A stretch of 64,000 bases of DNA from JBFHFS01 sp041583495. Its GTDB lineage: Bacteria; Bacteroidota; Bacteroidia; Bacteroidales; Marinilabiliaceae. The notes beneath the pieces are model-generated. The model did not search any database. It saw nothing but the letters and a program-made list of their open reading frames with translations, and was not told where the DNA came from. The stretch is from assembly GCA_041583495.1 (NCBI GenBank), contig JBFHFS010000006.1, forward strand, positions 62,001-126,000, written 5' to 3'. Shown here piece after piece: positions 39,181 to 48,331 of this stretch (positions are counted from its first letter, which is position 1; every line of letters begins with the position of its first letter). Position numbers and translations under genes: made by a program.

Positions 39181-40479
39181 TTAAAAACCAAACATATGAG
39201 GTATCCAAAGACTTAGGAAGGGAACATAGGTTACCAACAACAATACGATGATCATGGCGGCGAAAAAGGGTAAAAGAGGCTTGATGACATTCTGTATTTT
39301 TAGGTCGGCCACGCTACACCCTATAAACAGGACCGATCCCACAGGCGGGGTACATAAGCCAACGCAAAGATTCATTACCATCATGATGCCAAAGTGTACC
39401 GGATCCATTCCCAGTTGAGCGGTGACCACCGGAAGAAAGATGGGGGTGAAGATTAACACGGCCGGGGTCATATCCATAAATACCCCAACGGCTAAAAGTA
39501 ATATGTTGATGATGAGCAGGACCACGAAAGGATTGGATGAGATGGAAAGAAGTCCCGAACTTACATTCTGTGGAATATTTTCGAACGACATTACCCACGA
39601 TAGTCCCATGGAGGTGGCTACCAACAACAGGACAATAGAGGTAGTGCGGACCGTTTTTAGCAGGATGCCCGGCAAGTCTTTGGTTTTTACTTCTTTATAG
39701 ACATAGGCCAGAATGAGGCAATAAACTACGGCAATAGCCGAGGCTTCGGTAGCGGTGAAATAACCGGCAATGATGCCGCCTATCACAATTACCAGCATCA
39801 TGAGGCTGGGGATGGCTGCCAGAAATTTTCTAAAGCCTTCGCCCAGGGTTACCTTCCCGCCCAGGGGATATTTCTTTTTGTAGGCGTAAACCCCCGCAAC
39901 AGCCATAAGGGCTAACCCCATGAGAATTCCCGGGACATAACCCGCCAGAAAGAGGGCCGCAATGGAAACGCCGCCGCTGGCCAAAGAATAGATAATAAGG
40001 ATATTGCTTGGAGGAATAACCAATCCGGTGGTGGCAGAAGTGATATTGACGGCTGCCGAGAAGTTCTCTTCGTAACCTTCTTTCTTCATCTGAGGATGCA
40101 TAATGCTGCCAATGGCGGAGGCAGAGGCCGCTGCTGATCCCGAAATGGCCCCAAAAAGCATGTTGGCCGTGATATTAACAAAGGCCAGTCCTCCGGGGAA
40201 ACGGCCCACTATAGCCTTGGCGAAATCGATCAGCCGGATGGCGATACCCCCATGGTTCATAAGCTGGCCCGCCAGCACGAAAAAGGGGATGGCCAACAGT
40301 GAAAAACTGTCGAGACTGGTGGCCATGCGTTGGGCCATAGTGGCAAAAGCCGGAAGCGCATCAAAACTGACCAACATGGTCAGGAGGCCCGATAAGCCCA
40401 GACTAAAAGCAACCGGAACGCCAATGACCAGAAACAAAATGAAGGATAACACTAATACCAAAACACCTAATATCTCCAT
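39181..40479 (-). CDS. dctM: TRAP transporter large permease subunit (DctM)
   Basis: 432 residues with about 12 hydrophobic segments, full length for DctM (IT superfamily). Motifs include LGLSGLLTMLVSF, PFFVLAGQLMNHGG and a large block of Gly-rich transmembrane helices. It moves a carboxylate solute across the inner membrane with sodium, together with DctQ and DctP. Six bp after dctQ. The setting with uxaC, uxuA and kdgK points to a hexuronate or aldonate substrate. Confidence 0.95.
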   Translation of the reverse strand: MEILGVLVLVLSFILFLVIGVPVAFSLGLSGLLTMLVSFDALPAFATMAQRMATSLDSFSLLAIPFFVLAGQLMNHGGIAIRLIDFAKAIVGRFPGGLAFVNITANMLFGAISGSAAASASAIGSIMHPQMKKEGYEENFSAAVNITSATTGLVIPPSNILIIYSLASGGVSIAALFLAGYVPGILMGLALMAVAGVYAYKKKYPLGGKVTLGEGFRKFLAAIPSLMMLVIVIGGIIAGYFTATEASAIAVVYCLILAYVYKEVKTKDLPGILLKTVRTTSIVLLLVATSMGLSWVMSFENIPQNVSSGLLSISSNPFVVLLIINILLLAVGVFMDMTPAVLIFTPIFLPVVTAQLGMDPVHFGIMMVMNLCVGLCTPPVGSVLFIGCSVADLKIQNVIKPLLPFFAAMIIVLLLVTYVPFLSLWIPHMFGF

Positions 40480-40485
40480 AGCTGA

Positions 40486-40971
40486 TTAGTTCTTTAAAGT
40501 TTTTAATTTTTTTGTTAACAAGCGAATGTCGTCGATGGCGTAATAGAGCATTAGGAATCCGCTTACGGGGACAATCATGTATACCACACCTAAAGGGAGT
40601 TCGAGGGAAGCAGATACCTGCCCCAGATGAAAACGGGTATAGACGAGCCAAACACCTCCCACAATCATGGCGAAAAAGCTGAAGAGCGCAATGAGAATAT
40701 TGATCAATATCATCAGGCGGTCGCGTTTGGCGCCTTTAAGTTTCGTGAGCAGCAGGTCGATGGCCAGGTGTTCATTAGACCCTTTAACAAAAGCCGATCC
40801 TGCCATCCCTACCCATATCAAAAGAAATCCTGCCAATTCGTCGGTAAAGGAGCTGGGTTGCGAAAACAGGTAGCGGCTGGCCACCTGCCATACCACATCT
40901 ATTACGAGGATAGCCATGATGAATACCAGGAAGTTTCCCAGTATTAAATCGATTATTTTTCTAAGTCTCAT
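40486..40971 (-). CDS. dctQ: TRAP transporter small permease subunit (DctQ)
   Basis: 161 residues with four hydrophobic segments (FLVFIMAILVIDVVW, LAGFLLIWVGMAGSAF, ILIALFSFFAMIVGG, VVYMIVPVSGFLMLYYAI), as expected for DctQ. Pairs with DctM in the inner membrane. Its gene is 6 bp from dctM and 175 bp from dctP. Confidence 0.93.
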   Translation of the reverse strand: MRLRKIIDLILGNFLVFIMAILVIDVVWQVASRYLFSQPSSFTDELAGFLLIWVGMAGSAFVKGSNEHLAIDLLLTKLKGAKRDRLMILINILIALFSFFAMIVGGVWLVYTRFHLGQVSASLELPLGVVYMIVPVSGFLMLYYAIDDIRLLTKKLKTLKN

Positions 40972-41146
40972 GCTTATTCTTATTTGCAGTTAAAGAAGGA
41001 TGAATTGTGGGGTTTAGTTCTAAACGATAACGGGGTTTGAACTATTCGGGTATTTATGTCCTCTTGTGGATGGGTGCCTGTCCCTAAAAAGATTGGAGGC
41101 GATCCGTGTGGTTTCAATTCCTGAAAATGGGCTTCTCTGTGTAAGT

Positions 41147-42130
41147 CTATTGGGCCTCTTGAATCTGGGTCATAACCTTATAGACATTGGGTTGATCTTT
41201 AAACAGATCGTATACACTTTCAGCCTTTTCTTTAAACAGACTTTTATCGGGAATGGTTACCTCTACACCAGCTTTCTTAACTTCTGCGAGAGCTTCTTCC
41301 TCTGAGGCTTTCCATAGCTTTCGCTGAAGCGGAATGGACTCATCTATGGCTTGCTGGAGCCACTCCCGTTCCTGGTCGTTAAGCTTTTCCCATGCGTTGG
41401 TACTGATGACTACCACGTCGGGTATGATGGTGTGTTCGTCGAGCGTATAATATTTACATACTTCATAATGGTGTGATAGATAGAAGCTTGGTGGATTGTT
41501 TTCGGCTCCATCAACAACTCCTCCCTGTAGGGCAGTGTAGAGTTCCCCCCAGGTGATTGGAGTGGGGGACGCGCCAAATTCACGAACCATATTCACCGCC
41601 GTAATACTTTGCATGACTCTGATTTTTAGTCCGGCCAGGTCATCGGGTTTTTGAATGGGTTTGGAGGTGTAAAAGCTTCGTGCGCCAGCATCGTAAAAAC
41701 AAAGGCCCCGGAGCCAGTATTTTTCGCCTTTTTTAAGTATCTCTTTACCAATGGGGCCATCCAATACCCTGTAGCAATGTTCTTTGTCTTTAAATATGTA
41801 GGGCATTCCCAGTGCTTTGTACTCTTCCACAAATCCTTCCATTCCCGCGGCCGAAACTTTGGTGATGTCGAGGCTGCCCAACTGAAGCAGTTCCAGACAT
41901 TCACGTTCCGAACCCAACTGGCCACCGGGATAGATTTCAATGGTCATTTTCCCCCCAGAGAGTTCCTTCACCCGGTTGGCCATCGACACCATGGCAATAT
42001 GCACCGAATGCTTCACATCCAAGCCGTGTGCCAGCTTCAGTGTTTTTGTATTGCTTTTGACAATACACCCGCTGGTAAACATTAGGAGTAATCCTGCCAG
42101 GAGAAGAGCTGAGATCTTGTGTTTAATCAT
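41147..42130 (-). CDS. dctP: TRAP transporter substrate-binding lipoprotein (DctP)
   Basis: 327 residues with signal LLLMFTSGC, so probably membrane-anchored rather than free periplasmic. DctP fold motifs: ELSGGKMTIEIYPGGQLGSE, GLKIRVMQS (the conserved Arg that binds the substrate carboxylate), and ELYTALQGGVVDGAENN. Expected to capture a uronate or similar sugar acid for DctQM. Gap of 175 bp to dctQ holds no gene. Confidence 0.93.
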   Translation of the reverse strand: MIKHKISALLLAGLLLMFTSGCIVKSNTKTLKLAHGLDVKHSVHIAMVSMANRVKELSGGKMTIEIYPGGQLGSERECLELLQLGSLDITKVSAAGMEGFVEEYKALGMPYIFKDKEHCYRVLDGPIGKEILKKGEKYWLRGLCFYDAGARSFYTSKPIQKPDDLAGLKIRVMQSITAVNMVREFGASPTPITWGELYTALQGGVVDGAENNPPSFYLSHHYEVCKYYTLDEHTIIPDVVVISTNAWEKLNDQEREWLQQAIDESIPLQRKLWKASEEEALAEVKKAGVEVTIPDKSLFKEKAESVYDLFKDQPNVYKVMTQIQEAQ

Positions 42131-42271
42131 TTGTCGTGCTTTAGTGTAAATATTTCAAGTCAGTAAAAACGCAGCCTCCCCCGGCTTTCAAACACTTGTG
42201 GTTAAGTTGTTTTGGCGGCCAGCCAGAAGACGCGCGTTTTTACAGGGAAACATCATTAATGGGAGCCCTAT

Positions 42272-43726
42272 CTAGACATTATAGGTGGATGATGCGGTGG
42301 TTCCGCCATGACCAGTCCAGTTGGTATGGAAAAACTCGCCACGGGGTTGGTCAATGCGTTCATAAGTGTGGGCCCCAAAATAGTCGCGCTGCGCCTGCAA
42401 CAGGTTGGCCGGTAACCGGGCACTCCTGTATCCGTCGAAATAGTTGAGGGCTGTGGTCAAAGCGGGGGTTGGAATTCCATTGGTAATGGCGGTAGACAAT
42501 ACGCGGCGCCAGCCTGCCTGAGATTTTTCCATGGTCTCTTTAAAGAAGGGGGCCAGCAACAGGTTGGTAAGATCGGGCTGCGCATCGAAGGCCTCTTTTA
42601 TCTTGCCAAGGAACGCAGAGCGTATGATGCAACCACCCCGCCACATGAGGGCGATGCCGCCATAGTTGAGATTCCATCCAAACTCCTGGGCAGCAGCGGC
42701 CATGAGGGCATAACCCTGGGCGTAGGAAACAATCTTGGAGGCATATAAGGCATCGTGCAGGTCGTTGATAAACTGTTTTTTGTCTCCTTCAAATTTAATG
42801 GCAGGGCCCGAAAGCACCTTGGAAGCGCCCACCCGTTCTTCCTTCAATGCCGAAAGACAGCGGGAGAAGACGGCTTCGCCGATAAGCGTTAAGGGGACTC
42901 CCAGGTCCAAAGCGGTGATGCCGGTCCATTTGCCGGTTCCCTTTTGTCCGGCCGTGTCGAGAATTTTTTCGACCAGGGGTGAGCCGTCCTCATCTTTATA
43001 GGCTATGATGTCGCGGGTAATTTCAATGAGGTAGGAGTCCAGGGGTCCTCTATTCCATTCATCAAATATCTGGTGCATCTCCTCGTGGTTCAGACCCAGT
43101 AACTCCTTCATGAGGTGATAGGCCTCGTTGATGAGCTGCATGTCGCCATATTCGATGCCGTTGTGAACCATCTTCACGAAATGGCCGGCTCCGTTTTCAC
43201 CTACCCAGTCGCAACAAGGGGTGCCATCGTCCACCTTAGCTGCGATGGACTGAAAAATGGGTTTCACCAGGGGCCAGGCTTTGGGAGAACCTCCGGGCAT
43301 GATCGAGGGGCCTGTCAGGGCGCCTTCCTCACCGCCTGACACACCGGTGCCAATGTAGAGCAAGCCCTTGCTTTCCACATACTGTGTTCTTCGGTTGGTG
43401 TCGGGGAAATGGGTGTTTCCCCCGTCGATGATGATGTCGCCGGGTTCCAGATAGGGGATGAGGGTTTCGATGGTGTCGTCCACGGCTTTACCGGCCTTGA
43501 TCATCAGCATCACTTTGCGGGGACGCTCCAGGGACTTCACCAACTCTTCGATGGAGTGGGTTCCTACAATATTTTTGCCTTTGGCACGTCCTGCCACGAA
43601 GTCATCGACCTTGCTGGTGGAACGATTGAATACCGAAACCTGGAATCCCTTGCTCTCCATATTGAGTACCAGGTTCTCTCCCATTACGGCCAGCCCAATA
43701 AGGGCTATATCTGATAATGCTTTCAT
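42272..43726 (-). CDS. gnd: 6-phosphogluconate dehydrogenase, decarboxylating
   Basis: 484 residues from ATG 43726 (an upstream in-frame start at 43843 gives an unsuitable leader). Oxidises 6-phosphogluconate with NADP to ribulose 5-phosphate and CO2. Motifs: LIGLAVMGENLVLN, FNRSTSKV (NADP site), KMVHNGIEYGDMQL and the C-terminal GHGGTTASSTYNV. Long form typical of the standard enzyme. Placement in a uronate operon, beside a LarA-like epimerase and a second PfkB kinase, is unusual and suggests that 6-phosphogluconate can be made from uronate-derived aldonate. Confidence 0.95.
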   Translation of the reverse strand: MKALSDIALIGLAVMGENLVLNMESKGFQVSVFNRSTSKVDDFVAGRAKGKNIVGTHSIEELVKSLERPRKVMLMIKAGKAVDDTIETLIPYLEPGDIIIDGGNTHFPDTNRRTQYVESKGLLYIGTGVSGGEEGALTGPSIMPGGSPKAWPLVKPIFQSIAAKVDDGTPCCDWVGENGAGHFVKMVHNGIEYGDMQLINEAYHLMKELLGLNHEEMHQIFDEWNRGPLDSYLIEITRDIIAYKDEDGSPLVEKILDTAGQKGTGKWTGITALDLGVPLTLIGEAVFSRCLSALKEERVGASKVLSGPAIKFEGDKKQFINDLHDALYASKIVSYAQGYALMAAAAQEFGWNLNYGGIALMWRGGCIIRSAFLGKIKEAFDAQPDLTNLLLAPFFKETMEKSQAGWRRVLSTAITNGIPTPALTTALNYFDGYRSARLPANLLQAQRDYFGAHTYERIDQPRGEFFHTNWTGHGGTTASSTYNV

Positions 43727-43763
43727 GTTGTTGGATTTTAATAGGTTATTGTTTTTTGAAACG

Positions 43764-43796
43764 GTCCGGGGAGGATTGATCTTTCCTTCCCCGGGG
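43764..43796 (-). terminator. Stem-loop between the larA-like gene and gnd
   Basis: CCGGGGAGG (43766-43774) can pair with CCTTCCCCGG (43785-43794) with one bulged T. No clear U-tract follows on the minus strand, so it is more likely an mRNA processing or attenuation structure than a true terminator. Confidence 0.35.
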
Positions 43797-43812
43797 CTTA
43801 TTTGATTAATGA

Positions 43813-45087
43813 TTAATCCCGAAATCGGTCTTCGTGTGCCCAAAGACCCACCGCCGGATTCGAAATATAGAAAATTTCTTCGCCATCCGGTAAAATGTTA
43901 ACCCCATCCTGTAATTTTTCAGGGTTGTATCGTTGGGTCATTTCCGAAAGATCGGCATAATTAAAATACACCGATTCCATATCTTCTTTGGAGATTTTTC
44001 CGGGGCAATAGGTGATGTTAAAACGCCCCTCCGAGCTTCCATGGATCAGATGTGCCGCCGCGCCCAGGTTGTTTCTCAACTCCTCATCTGCTTCAACGGC
44101 CTCCAGCGTTTTAGGGGTTCCACAGTACCCGTATTTTCTAATCAGCCTATCAATGGTTTTGTCCTCTCCAAACTCTTTGAGGCCCGGGGCTAACACGATG
44201 AGCTCAGCGCCATCGGCCAGCGCCATTCGGGTACGGTAGATGCTCTTATTACCCAGCCAGGTGCTTTTAAACTCCGAAGGGTCGAGGTAGACCACCACTT
44301 TTTTCAACGGTTCAGGGACCATCTCGAAATTCACTTTGATGGACAGATCGGCGGCTCTTTCAAATACTTCCTCATCATCGCCGATAAAAATGCCGCGTGT
44401 CACCAGTTGGCCATCATCCCCGCGTCCTACTACCGTAAGCACATAAACGATGGGTAGGTTTTTGGCAAATTTATCCGAGGCATAATTCAGTACATTGCGC
44501 ACCGGATTGTTGGCACGTCCCATGATTCGCTCCATGCCGTATACGGCACCAATGAAATGACTCTTATGGATGCCCTCGGATCCGCCGGTGCCTACGAAGA
44601 TATTTTTGTTATAGTTGGCCATTCCAATTACTTCGTGAGGCACTACCTGACCGATGGAAAGGATGAGGTCGTGTCCGCCTTCCACCAATAGTTTGTTTAC
44701 CTGAGCCGGCCAGTCGTATTGGACGAGACCATCCGTGATTTGTGAGATGTAATGGCCCGGCACGGTACCCAGGGTTACCACGTCGTTGCGCCAGTCATGA
44801 ACCCTGAATAACTCCCTGGGGATACCCGGGAACATATGGTCTGTTTCGGCCTGTGACATGGGGTTATGAGTGCCCAGGGCAGGCAATACATCGGCCAGCT
44901 GTTCCCTGTAAAAATCGAAAGCATAGCTGGTTAATTCGCCAGCCCTTGAATGGTAGCGCGTATAGTCGGGGGGGATGGCCAGCACTTTCTTTCGGGTGCC
45001 CAGTTTCTCCAGGGCCGTAAAAAGCGCTCTTTTTAAATCCTCCGACGACAGTACCTGTTCTTCAGATCCTTCTTGATAATATATCAT
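43813..45087 (-). CDS. LarA-family nickel-pincer racemase/epimerase homologue
   Basis: 424 residues. Residues that hold the nickel-pincer nucleotide and substrate in lactate racemase LarA all appear with matching spacing: Asp41 and Arg44 (PDYTRY), His74 (GTHNP), His151 (VPHEV), Lys161 (NYNKN, the cofactor-linked Lys, 10 residues after His151) and His177 (16 after the Lys). Active LarA proteins need cofactor made by LarB, LarC and LarE, not found in this window. LarA homologues with other substrates are known, including D-gluconate 2-epimerases. Here, next to uxuA and gnd, a D-mannonate/D-gluconate epimerase role is the best guess; the substrate is inference. Gene ends 86 bp before gnd. Confidence 0.8.
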   Translation of the reverse strand: MIYYQEGSEEQVLSSEDLKRALFTALEKLGTRKKVLAIPPDYTRYHSRAGELTSYAFDFYREQLADVLPALGTHNPMSQAETDHMFPGIPRELFRVHDWRNDVVTLGTVPGHYISQITDGLVQYDWPAQVNKLLVEGGHDLILSIGQVVPHEVIGMANYNKNIFVGTGGSEGIHKSHFIGAVYGMERIMGRANNPVRNVLNYASDKFAKNLPIVYVLTVVGRGDDGQLVTRGIFIGDDEEVFERAADLSIKVNFEMVPEPLKKVVVYLDPSEFKSTWLGNKSIYRTRMALADGAELIVLAPGLKEFGEDKTIDRLIRKYGYCGTPKTLEAVEADEELRNNLGAAAHLIHGSSEGRFNITYCPGKISKEDMESVYFNYADLSEMTQRYNPEKLQDGVNILPDGEEIFYISNPAVGLWAHEDRFRD

Positions 45088-45098
45088 TTCGGTTTTTT

Positions 45099-46178
45099 TT
45101 ATCGCTTAACTCTTGCATTGCCTTCCCAAATACTCCAAATCATCTCCTCGTCGGCGGGTTGTGCATAGTCGGTGAGAAAGGTAGTAGCCAGGGCTCCGCT
45201 GGCCCATCCAAACTGGATCCATTTCTCAGGCGACCACTCTTTGAGGATGCCGTAGAGCATTCCGCCCACGAATCCGTCGCCGCCACCAATGCGGTCGAGC
45301 ACATGGATGGGGCGGGGTTCAATCACGTGCCAGTTGTCGCCCTCCAGCATGAGCGCTCCCCATAGGTGCTCGTTAGCATTAATCACCTGGCGCAGGGTGT
45401 TGGCAAAGACCGAGGTGTTGGGATATTTCTCTTTGAGCTTTACAATCATCCCCTTGAAACTATCAATCTTGGCCGAGAGTCCTTCTCCGCCTGCTTCGGG
45501 TCCCTGCATGCCCAGACACAATTGAAAATCTTCTTCATTTCCGATGAGAATGTCCGAGACGGAGGCTATCTCATGAAAGATGGCATGCAACTCTTTTTCC
45601 CGTCCCTTCCAGAAAGAGGCCCGGTAGTTGAGGTCGAAGGACACACGTGTATTGTATTTTTTTGCCGCTCTCGCCAATTCCAGGCAAAAGATGCCTGTTT
45701 CGGGGGATAAAGCGGCGATTAAACCTGAGAGATGAATGATTTGGATGCCTTCTTTCCCGAAGAGACGATCCAGGTCGAAGTCCTTAATGTTTAGGGTCCG
45801 GCCTACCTCCCCGGCGCGATCGTTTAAGACCCGGGGTCCCCGGGAGCCAAACCCGCTGTCGGCAATATTGAATTGATGGCGGTAACCCCAGGGATCTCCC
45901 TGGGCTACTTCGGGGCCCTCGAAATCCATGTGGCGATTTTTAAGATTGCTCTTAATAAATTGGGCCACCGGACTCTCTTTTACAAAAGTGGTTAACACCT
46001 TAACGGGCAGGCCCAGAAAGGAGGCGATGCTGGCCACATTGGTTTCTGCACTGGTGGCCTGCATGGTAAAGGTATTGCTGCTGTGCACGGGTTGTCCGTT
46101 CACAGGGGTGATGCGTACCCCCATGCTGGTGGGTACCACCATGGCATAGCTGAACTCTTTTTTTAATTGAAGACTCAT
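45099..46178 (-). CDS. PfkB-family sugar/aldonate kinase (KDG-kinase-like, divergent)
   Basis: 359 residues. C-terminal catalytic motif LDRIGGGDGFVGG with Asp301; ribokinase fold. Compared with the clear KdgK at 49051, the N-terminal substrate motif GGGEANVA is replaced by TSAETNVA, so another acceptor is possible (2-keto-3-deoxygluconate, gluconate or a related acid). It lies 11 bp upstream of the LarA-like gene in transcription, and the pair would make sense as epimerase plus kinase. Redundant KDG kinase is the alternative. Confidence 0.8.
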   Translation of the reverse strand: MSLQLKKEFSYAMVVPTSMGVRITPVNGQPVHSSNTFTMQATSAETNVASIASFLGLPVKVLTTFVKESPVAQFIKSNLKNRHMDFEGPEVAQGDPWGYRHQFNIADSGFGSRGPRVLNDRAGEVGRTLNIKDFDLDRLFGKEGIQIIHLSGLIAALSPETGIFCLELARAAKKYNTRVSFDLNYRASFWKGREKELHAIFHEIASVSDILIGNEEDFQLCLGMQGPEAGGEGLSAKIDSFKGMIVKLKEKYPNTSVFANTLRQVINANEHLWGALMLEGDNWHVIEPRPIHVLDRIGGGDGFVGGMLYGILKEWSPEKWIQFGWASGALATTFLTDYAQPADEEMIWSIWEGNARVKR

Positions 46179-46188
46179 CTTGAAGGTT

Positions 46189-47406
46189 TTATGATTTATA
46201 AACTACACCACTCTTTTCTATGCCCAGTTCGAGGCCTCTGAGTTCGGCCATTCCCCTCAATAAACCAATGGCCGAATAACCCGGATTGGTCTCTTTTTCC
46301 AGATCGTCCAGGATGGTGTGTCCATGGTCGGCCCGCATGGGGATGATCTCGTCCCGCCGGTTTTGTGCGTGGCGTTTCTTCGACTCTTTTAGGGCGTTGA
46401 CCATTACGTTATACATGTCTACATCTCCACGCAGGTGGCTGGCTTCATGGAAGCTGTTGAAGCCATCGCGCTGGGTGCTTCGCAAATGCAGGAAGTTGAT
46501 CCGGTGCCCCAGCCTTTGAACGATTCCCGGAAGGTCATTGTCGGGGCGCACGCCCAGAGATCCCGTGCAGATGCAAAGTCCATTGTAGGCTGAATCGATA
46601 ATACTCACAATGTATTGAAGATCCGACTCGGTACTAACTACCCGGGGTAAGCCAAACAAGGGGATCGGTGGATCGTCGGGATGGATGGCCAGATTGACTC
46701 CCGACTCGATGGCAACAGGAACAATCTGTTCGAGAAAGTACCGGAGGTTTTCCCGGTAACGATCTGAATCAATATGCTTGTATTGTTCCAGTTTTTGTCG
46801 GAAATCTTCGAGATTGTATCCCTCCTGTCCTCCGGGAAGCCCGGCAATGATGTTCTTCTGGAGGATGCTTTTTTCTGTTTCATTCATGGACATAAAACGT
46901 TTGTGTGCTTCCTCTTTAATCTCGGGGGTGTATTCTGTCGGTGCCCCTTCCCGTTGAAGGATAAACAGGTCGAATGCGGCAAAATCAAGATAGTCGAAAG
47001 CCAGAGCCAGTGCGCCATCGTCGAGTTCCAGCGCCAGGTTGGTTCTGGTCCAGTCTACCACGGGCATCCAGTTGTAGGTGAGTACCGGGATGCCCATCTT
47101 TCCGACATTACGAATGCTTTGTTTGTATTTTTCTATCCAGGCGTCGCGGGAAGGTTTGCCCTGTTTGATGTCCTCGTGAACAGGGATGCTCTCTATCACC
47201 GACCAGGTAAGTCCCCGGGGCCGGGGAGGGGTGACACTATCGTTCCATTCTATGGTTCTTTTCCGTTTCTCCATGGCCTCAACCGTCCATACTTCCCCAA
47301 TGGGAAAGTCGTGCAACGCGGTAACGATACCCGTTGCGCCTGCCTGTCGGATGTCTGTCAGTGAAACAGGATCATCCGGACCATACCATCTCCAAGTTTG
47401 TTCCAT
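46189..47406 (-). CDS. uxuA: Mannonate dehydratase
   Basis: 405 residues. Dehydrates D-mannonate to 2-keto-3-deoxygluconate with a divalent metal. Family features: GPDDPVSLTDIRQAGATGIVTALH at the N-terminus and LAIHPDDPPIPLFGLPR and LHLRSTQR near the metal site. Ten bp upstream of the PfkB kinase gene, so likely coupled in translation. Supplies substrate for KdgK. Confidence 0.96.
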   Translation of the reverse strand: MEQTWRWYGPDDPVSLTDIRQAGATGIVTALHDFPIGEVWTVEAMEKRKRTIEWNDSVTPPRPRGLTWSVIESIPVHEDIKQGKPSRDAWIEKYKQSIRNVGKMGIPVLTYNWMPVVDWTRTNLALELDDGALALAFDYLDFAAFDLFILQREGAPTEYTPEIKEEAHKRFMSMNETEKSILQKNIIAGLPGGQEGYNLEDFRQKLEQYKHIDSDRYRENLRYFLEQIVPVAIESGVNLAIHPDDPPIPLFGLPRVVSTESDLQYIVSIIDSAYNGLCICTGSLGVRPDNDLPGIVQRLGHRINFLHLRSTQRDGFNSFHEASHLRGDVDMYNVMVNALKESKKRHAQNRRDEIIPMRADHGHTILDDLEKETNPGYSAIGLLRGMAELRGLELGIEKSGVVYKS

Positions 47407-47481
47407 TTTTTACTCTTGTATTGTCAAGTATTTGTGGGTCAGGGTTTTAGTGTGATATCTGGTTTGGTTTTCTGTTCCGGG

Positions 47482-48324
47482 TTAAACACCGCTGAAGGCA
47501 CTGAAGCCGCCATCCACCGGCACCACAATTCCCGTAACGAACTTCGACCAGTCGGACAAAAGGTACGAGAGGGTGCCGCTGAGTTCTTCGGGTGTTCCAT
47601 AGCGCTCCATGGGCGTGTTGTTCATAATCTTTTGACCCCGGGGTGTGGATTCGCCCGTTTTTTCGTCTACCAGCAAAAAGCGATTTTGGTTGGTGAGTAA
47701 AAACCCCGGAGCTATTGCATTTACACGAACACCCGTTTTGGCAAAATGAACGGCCAGCCACTGAGTGAAGTTATTGATGGCTGCCTTGGCAGCAGAGTAA
47801 GCGGGGATGCGGGTTAAAGGGCGATAACTGTTCATGGACGAAATATTGACGATGGCGCCCGAGCTATTTTTCACCATTTCGCTCCCAAAGACCAGACAGG
47901 GGAGGAGGGTTCCTTTAAAGTTTAGGTCGAAAACCTTGTCAAATCCTTCTGTCTCCAGATCGAAAAAGGTTTTGGCCGATTGGTCCAGGTCGTCCGAGGT
48001 CATTTGCTCTACTTCGGTTGTAGCCTTGGGGGAATTGCCTCCCGCCCCATTGATGAGGTAATCGATGCTGCCCAATTCCTTCAGTACGGCATCGCGGGCT
48101 TTTTCCAGTGAGCTGCGGTCCAGTACATTGGCCATCAACCCAATCGACCGGCAACCGGTGGTGGCTTCAATATTTTGAGCGATGGCAGCCGCCGCCTCCT
48201 GGTTGAGATCTAAAATGGCTGTTTTTACACCCTGATGGGCCAGGTCAAGTGCCATAGCGGAGCAGATTACGCCTCCCCCTCCGGTAATGACGGCTACCTT
48301 ATCTTTTAAATTTAATGGTTGCAT
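47482..48324 (-). CDS. uxuB: SDR-type D-mannonate oxidoreductase (fructuronate reductase)
   Basis: 280 residues, short-chain dehydrogenase. Rossmann motif VITGGGGVICSAMA, catalytic Tyr and Lys in YSAAKAA, and PVDGGFSAFSGV at the end. This is the non-homologous SDR type found in Bacillus and Bacteroidota rather than the long-chain enzyme of E. coli. It reduces D-fructuronate (from UxaC) to D-mannonate, the substrate of the UxuA encoded 75 bp downstream. Assignment rests on family plus neighbourhood. Confidence 0.87.
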   Translation of the reverse strand: MQPLNLKDKVAVITGGGGVICSAMALDLAHQGVKTAILDLNQEAAAAIAQNIEATTGCRSIGLMANVLDRSSLEKARDAVLKELGSIDYLINGAGGNSPKATTEVEQMTSDDLDQSAKTFFDLETEGFDKVFDLNFKGTLLPCLVFGSEMVKNSSGAIVNISSMNSYRPLTRIPAYSAAKAAINNFTQWLAVHFAKTGVRVNAIAPGFLLTNQNRFLLVDEKTGESTPRGQKIMNNTPMERYGTPEELSGTLSYLLSDWSKFVTGIVVPVDGGFSAFSGV

Positions 48325-48331
48325 AATGGAG

